Of a stretch of DNA of 64,000 nt, positions 34,155-43,564 are shown piece by piece. The position numbers and the translations under genes are program-made. The notes under the pieces were generated by a model. The model was not told the DNA's origin. It was given only the letters and a program-made list of their open reading frames with translations, and ran no database searches. How positions within the stretch are numbered: the stretch's first letter is position 1; every line of letters begins with the position of its first letter. This DNA comes from Micromonospora sp. MW-13 (GTDB lineage Bacteria > Actinomycetota > Actinomycetes > Mycobacteriales > Micromonosporaceae), in NCBI RefSeq assembly GCF_003434305.1, contig NZ_QKKX01000058.1, forward strand, positions 28,790 through 92,789, in the 5' to 3' direction.

Positions 34155-34948
34155 GCCGGCACCTCGACGTTCCACTGCGGCGGGCGTCGCTGCACGAAGG
34201 CGCGCGCTCCCTCGACGAAGTCGGGGTGGGTCCACTGCCGGCGGGCCAGTTCCCAGCCGTACTCCAGGGCCTCCTGGTGCGGCCGTTCGGCGGCGCCCCA
34301 GACGGCCTGCTTCGAGCGCGACACGGCACTCGGGGAGTTGGCGGCGATGGCCGTGGCCAGTTCCCGCGCGGCGTCCATCAGGCCGGCCGCCGGCACCAGT
34401 TCGTCGACCAGACCGAGCTGGTACGCGCGGTCCGCGGCGAGCCGGAAACCCCGGCCCGCCAGCGTCATCCGCAGGACGGTACCCAGCGGCAGGCGGCGGG
34501 CCAGTCCGATGTTCTCCACCGCACCGACCTGCCCGACGCTGACATGGGTGTCCATGAACTGGGCGTGCTCGGCGGCCACGACGATGTCGGCGTCCGCGAC
34601 GAAGTGCAGCCCGCCTCCGGCGACCAGCCCGTTCACGGCGCAGATGACGGGCTTCCACACCTGGTTCTGCAACGGTGACCAGACGATGTCCTCGGCCACC
34701 GTGCCGTGCCCGGACGAGGTCGTACCGGTGTCGGCCACCTCGCGGACGTCGGCGCCCGTGCAGAAGTGCCGGTCCCCGGTGCCGGTGACGATGACCACCC
34801 GTACCGACGGGTCGTCGCGTACCGTCGCCCACAGCTCGCGCAGCCGGGGCCGCATCCGCCGGGACAGCGCGTTGCCCACCTCCGGCCGGTTGAGCCGGAT
34901 GGTGGCGATGCCGTCGCGCTCGTCGTACTCGATGTCCTCGTTCGTCAT
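34151..34948 (-). CDS. Enoyl-CoA hydratase/isomerase (crotonase family)
   Basis: A 265-residue crotonase-fold protein. Start DGIATIRLNRPEVGNALS, then FCTGADVREVAD (oxyanion hole) and VNGLVAGGGLHFVADADIVV. In classic hydratases two glutamates act; here the second region reads VGQVGAVENIGLARRLP, so the exact reaction is open. It would hydrate or otherwise transform the enoyl-CoA made by the neighbouring dehydrogenases. Four bases separate it from the CoA-transferase stop. Confidence 0.9.
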   Translation of the reverse strand: MTNEDIEYDERDGIATIRLNRPEVGNALSRRMRPRLRELWATVRDDPSVRVVIVTGTGDRHFCTGADVREVADTGTTSSGHGTVAEDIVWSPLQNQVWKPVICAVNGLVAGGGLHFVADADIVVAAEHAQFMDTHVSVGQVGAVENIGLARRLPLGTVLRMTLAGRGFRLAADRAYQLGLVDELVPAAGLMDAARELATAIAANSPSAVSRSKQAVWGAAERPHQEALEYGWELARRQWTHPDFVEGARAFVQRRPPQWNVEVPA

Positions 34949-34952
34949 GTCG

Positions 34953-36095
34953 CTAACCCACGATCCGCTCGGCGCGCAGCCGCTCGATGTCCACCCCGGC
35001 AAGTCCGAGGCCGGCGAGCAGCTCGTCGGTGTGCCGGCCGTACCCGACCGGCGGGCCCGGCGGCACCGCGGCGGTCCGGGAGAACCGCGGCGCGGGCGCC
35101 GGCTGGGGCGTCCCCGCGACCGGCACCAGCGTGCCCCGGGCGGCCAGGTGCGGGTGGGCGGCGGCCTCGGCCAGCGACAGCACCGGTGTGACGCAGGCGT
35201 CGGTGCCGTCGAACACCGCGGTCCACTCGTCCCGGGTCCGGGTGGCGAAGATCCGGGCGAACGCGGCGGCCAGCGCGGGCCAGCGCTCCCGGTCGTGCTG
35301 CGGGAAGTCGGCGGCGGCCACCCCGAGCCCGGACAGTAGCTGGGCGTAGAACTGCGGTTCGATCGCGCCGACCGCCATGAAGCCACCGTCGCTGGTGCGG
35401 TACGTGCGGTAGAAGTGCGCCGAGCCGTCGAGCACGTTGCTCTCCCGCCGGTCCGACCAGGTGCCGGCGGCCAGCATCCCGTGGAACATCGCGGTCAGCG
35501 AGACCGCGCCGTCGACCATGGCCGCGTCGATGACCTGCCCGGCCCCGGAGCGCTCCCGTTCCCGCAGCGCACAGGCGATGCCGAAGGCCAGGTACATGGC
35601 GCCGCCGCCGAAGTCGCCGACCAGGTTCAACGGCACCGGCGGCGGCAGCTCGGCCGGTCCCATCGGGTGCAGCGCTCCGGCGATCCCGATGTAGTTGATG
35701 TCGTGCCCGGCCCGCTGGGCCAGCGGCCCGTCCTGCCCCCAGCCGGTCATCCGCGCGTAGACCAGCCCCGGATTGCGGTCCAGGCAGGGTTGCGGGCCGG
35801 CGCCCAGCCGCTCCATCACGCCGGGCCGCATCCCCTCCATCAGCACGTCGGCGCCGGCCACGAGGCGCAGCAACAGGTCCACGCCCGCGGGGCGCTTGAG
35901 GTCCAGTGCCACGGTGCGCCGGTGCCGGTGCCGCGGATCCGTCCCGGCGCTCGCTCCCGCACCCGGCGCGGGGGCGCCCACCCGGTCGACCCGGATCACC
36001 TCGGCGCCCATGTCGGCCAGCAGCATCCCGGCGAACGGCACCGGGCCCAGCGCCGCCACCTCGATGACCCGTACCCCGTGCAGCGGCCCGGACAT
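34953..36095 (-). CDS. CaiB/BaiF-type CoA transferase (class III)
   Basis: A 380-residue enzyme. MSGPLHGVRVIEVAALGPVP, LLADMGAEVIRVDR, and VALDLKRPAGVDLLLRLVAG are standard. The catalytic acidic residue is expected in VYARMTGWGQDGPLAQRAGHD. Such enzymes move CoA between acids, or in related racemases epimerise alpha-methylacyl-CoA; AGHDINYIGIAGALH is especially close to the alpha-methylacyl-CoA racemase group. GGAGGAG precedes ATG 36095. An AMCR-type role would fit a branched or steroid-like substrate. Confidence 0.9.
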   Translation of the reverse strand: MSGPLHGVRVIEVAALGPVPFAGMLLADMGAEVIRVDRVGAPAPGAGASAGTDPRHRHRRTVALDLKRPAGVDLLLRLVAGADVLMEGMRPGVMERLGAGPQPCLDRNPGLVYARMTGWGQDGPLAQRAGHDINYIGIAGALHPMGPAELPPPVPLNLVGDFGGGAMYLAFGIACALRERERSGAGQVIDAAMVDGAVSLTAMFHGMLAAGTWSDRRESNVLDGSAHFYRTYRTSDGGFMAVGAIEPQFYAQLLSGLGVAAADFPQHDRERWPALAAAFARIFATRTRDEWTAVFDGTDACVTPVLSLAEAAAHPHLAARGTLVPVAGTPQPAPAPRFSRTAAVPPGPPVGYGRHTDELLAGLGLAGVDIERLRAERIVG

Positions 36096-36121
36096 GACAT
36101 CTCCTCCGATGTGTGCGGTGT

Positions 36122-37261
36122 TCATCGCAGTGCCGACACGCCGAGCAGGTGCTTGCCCAGGTGCAGGATCTGGATCTGGCTGGTGCCCTCGGGGATGGTC
36201 GCCTCCCGCGCGTCGCGGAAGTACCGCTCGACCGGGGACTCCTCCATCAGCCCGGCCCCGCCGTGCACCTGCAACGCGAGCGTGGCCGCCTGACCGGCCG
36301 CCTCGCCGCAGTAGTACTTGGCCATCGAGCACTCGTACCGGCCCGGCAGCCCGGCGTCGAGCGTGCGGGCCGCCTGGTAGCCCAGCAGCCGGGCGGTCTC
36401 GGTGAGCGTGGCGACCTGTACCACCATCTCCTGCACGAGCTGGAATCCGGCGATCGGGCGGCCGAACTGTTCCCGGGTACGGGCGAAGTCCACACAGGAC
36501 TCAAGGCACGCCTGGGCCAGCCCGACCGCCCCCATGGCCATGTTCAACCGGCCCAGGTTGACGCCGGACATCGCCAGGGCCAGCCCACGGCCCAGCTCGC
36601 CGAGCAGGTTGGCCGCCGGTATCCGGGTCTGGTCGAAGACCAGTTCGCAGCTCGTCGTGGCCCGCAGCGGCATGTGCGGGATGTCGTAGGCCTGGTACTC
36701 CGACTCCGTCCGGTCGACCAGGAACGCGCTGACCTCGCCGGTGTCCGGCACCCGGGCCAGCACGACCCCGAAGTCGCCGGCCAGGGCGTTGGTGATGTAC
36801 AGCTTGCGCCCGTTGACGACGTAGTCGTCCCCGTCGCGCCGGGCGGTCGTGCGCAGCGCGCCGGCGTCGGAACCCGCGTCGGGTTCGGTGAGCGCGAACC
36901 AGCCGAACCGTTGCCCGGCCAGCAGCGGCCGGAGGAACCGTTCCTTCTGCTCCGGGGTGCCCGCCGTGCTCAGTACCCGGGCCAGCATGCTCTGCACGTT
37001 GAGCGTGGTGCGCAGCGAACCCCAGCAGCGGCCGGCCTCCTGCATCAGCAGCGCCAGCACCATGTGGCTGGCGCCGTCGCCGCCGTCCGCCTCCGGTACC
37101 ACGCCGCGCACGTACCCGAACTCGTACAGCTCGGTCAGCCGGTGCCAGGGGAAGGTACGCGCGCGTTCGTGCTCGGTCACGATCGGCGCGATCTTCGCGT
37201 CGAGGTACGAGCGCACGCTGTCGCGCAGCAGCCGCTCGTCCTCACTCAACAGGACGTCCAT
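36122..37261 (-). CDS. Acyl-CoA dehydrogenase
   Basis: A 379-residue flavoenzyme with FGWFALTEPDAGSDAGALRTTA, VNGRKLYITNALAGDFGVVL, and RTREQFGRPIAGFQLVQEM. The C terminus reads EATIPEGTSQIQILHLGKHLL. The arrangement is that of classic short/branched-chain or glutaryl-type dehydrogenases. It sits between the SDR and CoA-transferase genes with short gaps. Confidence 0.93.
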   Translation of the reverse strand: MDVLLSEDERLLRDSVRSYLDAKIAPIVTEHERARTFPWHRLTELYEFGYVRGVVPEADGGDGASHMVLALLMQEAGRCWGSLRTTLNVQSMLARVLSTAGTPEQKERFLRPLLAGQRFGWFALTEPDAGSDAGALRTTARRDGDDYVVNGRKLYITNALAGDFGVVLARVPDTGEVSAFLVDRTESEYQAYDIPHMPLRATTSCELVFDQTRIPAANLLGELGRGLALAMSGVNLGRLNMAMGAVGLAQACLESCVDFARTREQFGRPIAGFQLVQEMVVQVATLTETARLLGYQAARTLDAGLPGRYECSMAKYYCGEAAGQAATLALQVHGGAGLMEESPVERYFRDAREATIPEGTSQIQILHLGKHLLGVSALR

Positions 37262-37271
37262 CGCCGCCGCC

Positions 37272-38042
37272 TCAGCTGAACCGGCCGCCGGTGACGTGCA
37301 GCACGTCCCCGGTGACGAACGAGGCTGCCGGCGAGGCGAGGTACAGCGCGGCGGCGGAGATGTCCTCGGGGGTGCCGAGGCGGCGGATCGAGTTGGCGCG
37401 CTGCGCCCGTTCCGCGATGGCGTCGAACTTCGGGTGCCGGCGAACGGTCTCGGTGGCGATCAGGCCGGGGGCGATCGCGTTGACCGTGATGTTGTGCCTG
37501 CCGAGTTCCTTGGCCAGAGTGCGGGTCAGGCCGACGATGCCGGCCTTGGCCGCCGCGTAGTTCGCCTGCCCCGGGTTGCCCAGGTACGCGCGGGAGCTGA
37601 TGTTGATGAGCCGTCCGTAGCCGCGCTCGATCATGCCCGGCGCCACGGCTCGGCTGCACGCGAAGGTGCCGTACAGGCACACGTCGAGCACCTGGTGCCA
37701 GTCCTCGTCGCTCATGGACACCAGCGGCCGGTCCACCGGGAAGCCGGCGTTGTTGACCAGGATGTCGATGCGGCCGTGGCGGGCGTTCACCTCGGCGGCC
37801 ATCGCGTCGATGCTCTGCCGGGACGTCACGTCGAGCACGTGCGGATGGGCGTCGACGCCGTCCGCGGCGAGCTGCTCGGCACCGCGCTCGGCGGGTTCGG
37901 CGGCGATGTCGGCGACGATCACGGTGGCGCCGGCCAGCCCGAGTTCCCGGCTGATGGCCAGGCCCAGCCCGCCCGCTCCGCCGGTGACCACGGCCACCTG
38001 ACCGCGGAGCGTCTGTGTTGAAACCGAGGCCGTAGCCGTCAT
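37272..38042 (-). CDS. Short-chain dehydrogenase/reductase
   Basis: A 256-residue SDR. NAD(P)-binding TGGAGGLGLAISREL, NNAG in ILVNNAGFPVDRP, catalytic Ser in INISSRAYLGNPGQANYAAAK with Tyr and Lys of the YxxxK motif. The terminal HVTGGRFS is typical of FabG-like enzymes. It probably oxidises a 3-hydroxyacyl-CoA. ATG 38042 overlaps the IclR stop by 4 bases, with GGGAG upstream. Confidence 0.93.
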   Translation of the reverse strand: MTATASVSTQTLRGQVAVVTGGAGGLGLAISRELGLAGATVIVADIAAEPAERGAEQLAADGVDAHPHVLDVTSRQSIDAMAAEVNARHGRIDILVNNAGFPVDRPLVSMSDEDWHQVLDVCLYGTFACSRAVAPGMIERGYGRLINISSRAYLGNPGQANYAAAKAGIVGLTRTLAKELGRHNITVNAIAPGLIATETVRRHPKFDAIAERAQRANSIRRLGTPEDISAAALYLASPAASFVTGDVLHVTGGRFS

Positions 38043-38869
38043 GTGCGGTACTCCCTGTCTTTCGGAGGTTGGTGGTCGGCCCAGGACTCGTCCTGACCGA
38101 CGAGTTCGGTGCGACCGGCGAGCATCTTCGTGATCCGCTCGCAGCATTCGCGCAGCAGCCGCCCGTACAAGGCGGATTGTTGTTCGTCCATCTCACTGGT
38201 GAAGGCCACGGCGGCGGCGACCAGCCGGATCCGCCCGTCCGGCCCGAAGATCGGCGCGGCGACGGTGCTGACGCCCAACGCGTAGCCCTCGTGGTCGACC
38301 GCGAAACCCTGCTCGCGCACCCGTTCCAGGTCGCGCAGGAAGATCTCCTTGCGGGCGACGCTCTTGCTGGTGAACAGTTGCAGCCCGGTGGCCAGCGCGG
38401 CACTGACCTGCGAGGGCTCGTCGTAGGCGAGGAAGACCCGGCCGAACGAGCCGCCCTGGATCGGCACCGGCGTGCCGACCTGCAGGGTGATGCGTACCCG
38501 GTGCGGGCGCTCCAGCTTGTCGACCAGGATGATCTCGGTCAGGCTGATCCGCCGGTACAGCACGATCGTGGCGTTCATCTGGTCCAGCAGTTTGGCCAGG
38601 CTGCGCTTGGCGATGCTGACGTCGTTCATCTGGTTGGCCGCGGCGGCGCCGAGTTCGACCAGCGCGGGGCCGAGCTGGTAGCCCTGCCCGGCGTCGTCGT
38701 ACTGGACGAGGTTCTCGGCCAGCAGGGTGCGCAGGATGTAGTAGGTGGTGCTCTTGTTCATGCCGGTGGCTTCGACCGTCTTCGCCAGCGACATCGAGTC
38801 CTGCGCCGCGAGCAGTCGCAGCACCCGTACGGCCCGTTCGATGGCGGGGACCCGGTATTCCTCGGTCAT
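38039..38869 (-). CDS. IclR-family transcriptional regulator
   Basis: A 276-residue regulator. Residues 1-75 form the winged helix (AIERAVRVLRLLAAQDSMSL, then MNKSTTYYILRTLLAENLVQ). The effector domain shows IILVDKLERPHRVRI, VQGTP-like QVGTPVPIQGGSFGRVFLAY, and GYALGVSTVAAPIFGPDGRI. IclR proteins bind short palindromes near promoters and release or activate on binding an acid. The likely sites are the GTTC/GAAC palindromes at 47985-48013 and 48140-48155. The gene is inside the operon it would control. Confidence 0.93.
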   Translation of the reverse strand: MTEEYRVPAIERAVRVLRLLAAQDSMSLAKTVEATGMNKSTTYYILRTLLAENLVQYDDAGQGYQLGPALVELGAAAANQMNDVSIAKRSLAKLLDQMNATIVLYRRISLTEIILVDKLERPHRVRITLQVGTPVPIQGGSFGRVFLAYDEPSQVSAALATGLQLFTSKSVARKEIFLRDLERVREQGFAVDHEGYALGVSTVAAPIFGPDGRIRLVAAAVAFTSEMDEQQSALYGRLLRECCERITKMLAGRTELVGQDESWADHQPPKDREYRT

Positions 38870-38886
38870 GGCAACATCACCTCGAC

Positions 38887-40113
38887 TCATCCGCTCATCT
38901 CGCCATTGGCCAGGCGCCGTGAGATGAGCCGCTTGAGTATCTCCGAGGAGCCATCCGCGATCTTGACCGTCCGCATGCTCTGCCACGCCTTCGCGAGCCC
39001 CACCTCGGTGGTGATGCCCATCCCGCCCAGCGTCTGCATGGCCCGGTCGATGACATCGGTGGCCATCTCCGTGGCGAACAGCTTGGCCATCGCCACCTCG
39101 GTCAGGGCGGGCCGCCCGGCATCGACCAGTCCGGCGGCGTGCAGGCCCATGAGGTGCGCCGCGTGGATCCGGGTGGCGGCGTCGGCCAGCGGGAACGAGA
39201 TGCCCTGGTTGTCGAACAGCCGGGTGCCGAACGTCTCCCGCTCGGTGGCGAACTCGACCGCCAGGCCCAGCGCCCAACGGGCCAACCCGACGCCCTTCGC
39301 CGTGTTGTACAGCCGGCCGGTGGCGATGCCGTCCAGCCCGAGCGACAGCCCGTTGCCCGGCTCGCCGAACAACTGCCAGTCCTCGACGCGCACCTCGTTC
39401 ATCGACAGGATGGCGTGCTCGCCGCCGGTCTGGCCGTACAGGCCGATGACGCTGTCCACCTGGAATCCCGGCGCGTCGGTCGGTACCAGGAACGCCGAGA
39501 TGCCGCCCGCCCTGGCCCGCACCCGCTCGGGGTCGGTGACCGCGAAGACGAGGGCCAGGTCGGCATGCGGCCCGTTGGAGATCCACTGCTTGACGCCGGT
39601 GAGTCGCCAGCCGCCCGCCTCGGGTACCGCCCGGGTCGACATCTGCCACACGTCCGAGCCGGCGCCGGGCTCGGACATCGCGAAGCACATGGTCTGCTCG
39701 CCGGACAGCAGGGCGGCGAGGAAGGTGTCCCGCAGCCGCTGCCCGGCGCGGGCGAACACCACGCTCGGCCCGGTGGCCCAGTGCGCCACCACCTCGCTGC
39801 CCAGCCAGCCGCCGCTGCCGCAGAGCCGGTTGACGAGTTCCCACGCCGCGTACATGGTGACCGCGCCCTGCCCGCCGCCGCCCAGCTCCTCGGGAACGCA
39901 CATGGTGTAGTACCCGGCGCGGGACGAGGCCGTCCGGACCGCGCGGCGGTGCTCCTCGACGGCGGCGACGTGCCGGCCGTCCGGCCCGTACCGCTGGCGC
40001 GGGTCGGACAGCAGCGCACCGGCGTCGCGGTGGCGGGCGAGGACCTCCGCGTTCAGGAAGTCGCGCAGCCCGTCCAGGATCTCCCGGGTCTGCGCCGACA
40101 GCAGTTCGCTCAT
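38887..40113 (-). CDS. Acyl-CoA dehydrogenase
   Basis: A 408-residue flavoenzyme: MCFAMSEPGAGSDVWQMSTRA, VKQWISNGPHADLALVF, ATERETFGTRLFDNQGISFP, and a C terminus with MQTLGGMGITTEVGLAKAWQ and DGSSEILKRLISRRLA. Its N terminus contains TMCVPEELGGGGQGAVTMYA. The start overlaps the stop of the fused dehydrogenase-thiolase gene by 4 bases. Confidence 0.93.
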   Translation of the reverse strand: MSELLSAQTREILDGLRDFLNAEVLARHRDAGALLSDPRQRYGPDGRHVAAVEEHRRAVRTASSRAGYYTMCVPEELGGGGQGAVTMYAAWELVNRLCGSGGWLGSEVVAHWATGPSVVFARAGQRLRDTFLAALLSGEQTMCFAMSEPGAGSDVWQMSTRAVPEAGGWRLTGVKQWISNGPHADLALVFAVTDPERVRARAGGISAFLVPTDAPGFQVDSVIGLYGQTGGEHAILSMNEVRVEDWQLFGEPGNGLSLGLDGIATGRLYNTAKGVGLARWALGLAVEFATERETFGTRLFDNQGISFPLADAATRIHAAHLMGLHAAGLVDAGRPALTEVAMAKLFATEMATDVIDRAMQTLGGMGITTEVGLAKAWQSMRTVKIADGSSEILKRLISRRLANGEMSG

Positions 40114-42068
40114 GCCTCACCAATCCGTTCGTAGAGCGTCGCGGTGGCCATCCCGTAACCGACGCACATGACCTGCAACCCGTACCGGCCGCCCCGGCGG
40201 CGCAGCTCGTACAGCAGGGTGGTGGCCAGTCGGGCACCCGAGCAGCCGGTGGGGTGGCCCAGCGCGATGGCGCCACCGTTGACGTTGAGCCGCCCGGGAT
40301 CGGCGCCGGTCTCCCGCAGCCAGGCCAGCGGGACGCTGGCGAACGCCTCGTTGACCTCGTACAGGTCGATGTCGGCAAGGGTCAGTCCGGTGCGCTCCAG
40401 GATGCGCCGGGTCACCGGAATGACGCCGTGCAGCATCAGGTCGGTTTCCACGCCGACGACCTCGGTGGCCACGATCCGGGCCAGCGGTACCAGGCCGTGC
40501 CGTCGCGCCTCGGCGCCGTCGCAGACCAGCACGGCCGCCGCGCCGTCGGTGAGCTGGCTGGAGTTGCCGGCGTGGTGCACGCCGTCCGCGCCGAAGGCGG
40601 GCTCCAGCGCGGCCAGGGCCGCCAGCGAGGTGTCGGGCCGGATCCCCTCGTCGCGCTCGATGACCCAGCCGGCGTCGGGCAGCTCGTCGGCGAGCAGCGC
40701 GGCGGTGAGGTCGGCGGGTACCGGCACGCACTCGTCGGCGAACCGGCCGTCCCGCCAGGCCGCCTCGGCGTTGCGGTGGCTGGCCAGGGCGAAGGCGTCC
40801 AGCTCGGCACGGTCCAGCTGCCAACGCGCGGCGATCCGGTCGGCCGCCACGCCCTGGTCCACCAGCGCGTACCGGCCGGTGACCGCACCCGGTGGGGCGA
40901 CGCCCGCCGCGTCGGCGCCCAGCGGTACCCGGGACATCGACTCGACGCCGGCGGCGATCACCATCCGCTGCTGGCCGCTCAGCACCGCGTGCGCCGCGAA
41001 GTGCAGCGCCTGCTGGCTGGAACCGCACATCCGGTTGACCGTCACACCGGGCACCGTGACCGGCAGGCCGGCGGCCAGCGCGGCCACCCGGGCGATGTTG
41101 CGCCCCTGCTCACCGACCGCGTTGACGCATCCGGCGATCACGTCGTCCACCGTGTCCGGCGCGATGCCGGCCCGCTGCACGAGCTGGCGCAGGGTGTAGG
41201 CCAGCAGCTCGTCCGGGCGTACCCCGCTCAGCGCGCCCCGGCGGCGGCCCAGCGGGGTCCGCAGCGCCGCCACCACCACCGCCTCCCGCGGGGTGCCGGC
41301 GGCCAGCCGGGTCAGCGGGATGTCCGCGCCGTCGCCGGCCAGCGTGACGGCGGCGTGCAGGTCCTTGGCGACCATGCCGGGCGGCAGCACCTCGCGGATC
41401 TGCCGGCGGTAGTAGGCGAAGTTGCCGGTCAGCCAGGACTGCGCGGTGCCGGAGTTCAGCACCTCCAGCAGCTCCGCCTCGCCGACGCCCGCGTCGCCGC
41501 CCAGCGCCAGGGCCTCCTCCAGCACCTGGAACCCGACGTGCAGCGCCAGGTTGTTGGCCAGCTTGGCGGCCAGTCCCGCGCCGACCGGCCCCACGTGGTG
41601 GATCCGGCTGCCCAGGGCGTCGAGGACCGGGCGGACGCGGGCCAGCTCGTCCGGGTCGCCGCCGACCATCAGGGTGAGGTCGCCGCGTCGTGCCCGGGCG
41701 TCGCCGCCGGCCACCGCCACGTCCAGCAGCGCCACCCCTGCCGCGCCCGCCTGGGTCGCGACGTCCCGCACGGTGTCCAGCGAGATCGTGCTGTGCACCA
41801 GGATGGTGCCGCCTGGGCGCATCTCGGCCAGCAGCCCGGTCACCACGTCGCGGACCTGGGCATCGTCGTACACGGCGACGCCCACCACGGTGGCGGCGGC
41901 GCCCACGTCGGCCAGCGAGGCCGCGACCCGGGCACCGGGCACGCCGGCGGCGGCCGACGCGTCCACGTCGTACACGACCACCGGGAACGTACCCGCCAGT
42001 GCGCCGGCCATCGGCCGGCCGATGTTGCCCAGCCCCACGAAACCGACCATCACGGCACCGTCGGCCAC
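40110..42068 (-). CDS. Fusion of a 3-hydroxyisobutyrate-dehydrogenase-like domain and a thiolase
   Basis: One uninterrupted 652-codon frame. Residues 7-255 are a beta-hydroxyacid dehydrogenase: NAD-binding GFVGLGNIGRPMAGAL, ILVHSTISLDTVRD, and the lysine helix VGAGLAAKLANNLALHVGFQ. The domain stops at MVAKDLHAAVTLAGDGADIP, about 30 residues short of the family C terminus. Without a linker, the thiolase follows (TPREAVVVAALRTPLGRRRG), with Cys in VNRMCGSSQQALHFA, NVNGGAIALGHPTGCSG and a final MCVGYGMATA. GTG 42068 has GGAGGG upstream. An internal GGGAGG just before in-frame GTG codons near 41290 might allow separate thiolase synthesis. The pairing suggests oxidation of a hydroxyacyl compound followed by thiolysis. 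Confidence 0.9.
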   Translation of the reverse strand: MADGAVMVGFVGLGNIGRPMAGALAGTFPVVVYDVDASAAAGVPGARVAASLADVGAAATVVGVAVYDDAQVRDVVTGLLAEMRPGGTILVHSTISLDTVRDVATQAGAAGVALLDVAVAGGDARARRGDLTLMVGGDPDELARVRPVLDALGSRIHHVGPVGAGLAAKLANNLALHVGFQVLEEALALGGDAGVGEAELLEVLNSGTAQSWLTGNFAYYRRQIREVLPPGMVAKDLHAAVTLAGDGADIPLTRLAAGTPREAVVVAALRTPLGRRRGALSGVRPDELLAYTLRQLVQRAGIAPDTVDDVIAGCVNAVGEQGRNIARVAALAAGLPVTVPGVTVNRMCGSSQQALHFAAHAVLSGQQRMVIAAGVESMSRVPLGADAAGVAPPGAVTGRYALVDQGVAADRIAARWQLDRAELDAFALASHRNAEAAWRDGRFADECVPVPADLTAALLADELPDAGWVIERDEGIRPDTSLAALAALEPAFGADGVHHAGNSSQLTDGAAAVLVCDGAEARRHGLVPLARIVATEVVGVETDLMLHGVIPVTRRILERTGLTLADIDLYEVNEAFASVPLAWLRETGADPGRLNVNGGAIALGHPTGCSGARLATTLLYELRRRGGRYGLQVMCVGYGMATATLYERIGEA

Positions 42069-42071
42069 GGC

Positions 42072-42788
42072 TCAGCCCTCCACGATCGCGCCCATGGCGG
42101 CCTGGTAGGCGGCGTCCAGTTCGGCGACGTCATCGTGTTCGGCGACGACCCGACCGCGCATCAGCACCACGCCGCCGTCGGCGACCTGGCCGAGCACGCC
42201 GATGGTCGGCGCGGCCAGCAGTACGGCGGTGCCCGACCGGGCCAGTTCCCGCACGGTGCGCAGCAGGTCGTCCACGATCAGCGGGGCCAGTCCGGTGGCC
42301 ATCTCGTCGAGCAGCAGCACGCTGGGGTCGGTCATCAGCGCGCGGGCCACCACCATCATCTGCTGCTCACCGCCGGAGAGCACGCCGGCCGGCCGGTTCG
42401 CGCGGGTGCGCAGGATCGGGAAGCGGTCCAGGGCCTGCTCCACCCGTTCCGGGTCCAGGCGGAGCAGTTCGGCGCTGACCATCAGGTTCTCCCGGACGCT
42501 CATCCGGGCGAAGAGCTGCCGACCCTGCGGCACCAGGGCGAGCCCGGCCCGGGCCCGGGCCCGGGTGGGCAGCGCGGAGACATCCCGGCCGCCGAGGTAC
42601 ACCTGCCCGCCCGCCGGCACCGAGCCGTACAGTGCCAGGACCAGGCTGCTCTTGCCCGCGCCGTTGGGGCCGACCACGAGGGTCACCCGCCCCGCCGGTA
42701 CCCGCAGTTCGGTATCGGTGAGGCTCAGCGCACTGGCCCGCCCATATCGAACGGTCAGGTCGGTGGCCCGCAGGCCCGTCTCGCTCAT
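42072..42788 (-). CDS. livF: Branched-chain-type ABC transporter ATP-binding protein LivF
   Basis: A 238-residue ATPase. Walker A VVGPNGAGKSSLVLAL, signature VLSGGEQQMMVVARALM, Walker B SVLLLDEMATGL. LVPQGRQLFARMSVRENL is a LivF hallmark. It forms the ATPase pair with LivG and overlaps its stop by 4 bases. In this cluster it should power uptake of the pathway substrate. Confidence 0.93.
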   Translation of the reverse strand: MSETGLRATDLTVRYGRASALSLTDTELRVPAGRVTLVVGPNGAGKSSLVLALYGSVPAGGQVYLGGRDVSALPTRARARAGLALVPQGRQLFARMSVRENLMVSAELLRLDPERVEQALDRFPILRTRANRPAGVLSGGEQQMMVVARALMTDPSVLLLDEMATGLAPLIVDDLLRTVRELARSGTAVLLAAPTIGVLGQVADGGVVLMRGRVVAEHDDVAELDAAYQAAMGAIVEG

Positions 42789-43564
42789 CGATCCACCTGC
42801 CCGGTGCCGAAGTAGACTGCCTGCATCTCGGCGCTGGCGAGGCAGTCGCGGGGAGCGCCGTCGAAGACGACCGTGCCGCCGGCCATCAGCACCATCCGGT
42901 CGGCCATCGAGGCCACGATGTCGACGTTGTGGTCGACCAGCAGCACGGCGGTGCCGCCGGCGGCGACCGTGCGGATGGATGCGGACAGGCCGGCGATGCC
43001 GTCGGAGGCCAGCCCGGCGAACGGCTCGTCGAGCAGCGCGATGCGCGGGTGCTGCAACAGCGCGCGGGCCACCTCCAGCAGCCGCAGCTCGCCGAGGGTC
43101 AGGTCGGCGGCCAGCCGGTCGATCCGGCGCAGCCCGAGGCGGGCGGCGACCTGGCCGGCCTCCTCGCGCAGTGCCCGGCCGCCCGGGGCGACCACGCCCC
43201 GCGCCGCCGCGCGCAGCAGTGCGAAGCCGGAGGACAGGCCCCGGGCGAAACCGCCGACGATGATGTTGTCGCGGGCGGTGAGCGCGCCGGCGACCTGCGG
43301 GTACTGGTAGGTGCGGGCCAACCCGGCGCGACGGGCGCGGCGGGACGGTGGGCCGGCCAGCGGCACCCCGCCGGCGAGCACCTGGCCGCTGTCGGGCTGC
43401 TGCTCGCCGCCGATCAGGTCGACCATCGTGCTCTTGCCCGCGCCGTTGGGGCCGACCAGCCCGACGATCTCACCGGCGCCGACGGTGAACGAGGCGCCGG
43501 TGACCGCCTTGACCCCGCCGTACGACTTGGTCAGCTCTTGACAGGAAAGGATGTCAGCGTTCAT
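42785..43564 (-). CDS. livG: Branched-chain-type ABC transporter ATP-binding protein LivG
   Basis: A 259-residue ATPase. Walker A LVGPNGAGKSTMVDLIGG, LARTYQYPQVAGALTARDNI, signature LTLGELRLLEVARALL and Walker B RIALLDEPFAGL. The signature LTLGE in place of LSGGQ is normal for LivG. It partners LivF and overlaps the LivM gene by 11 bases. Confidence 0.93.
   Translation of the reverse strand: MNADILSCQELTKSYGGVKAVTGASFTVGAGEIVGLVGPNGAGKSTMVDLIGGEQQPDSGQVLAGGVPLAGPPSRRARRAGLARTYQYPQVAGALTARDNIIVGGFARGLSSGFALLRAAARGVVAPGGRALREEAGQVAARLGLRRIDRLAADLTLGELRLLEVARALLQHPRIALLDEPFAGLASDGIAGLSASIRTVAAGGTAVLLVDHNVDIVASMADRMVLMAGGTVVFDGAPRDCLASAEMQAVYFGTGQVDR

Noticed and set aside
38039..40378. Long frame upstream of the IclR gene
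   Set aside because: The added residues are the shadow of an acyl-CoA dehydrogenase; ATG 38869 starts the winged-helix domain.
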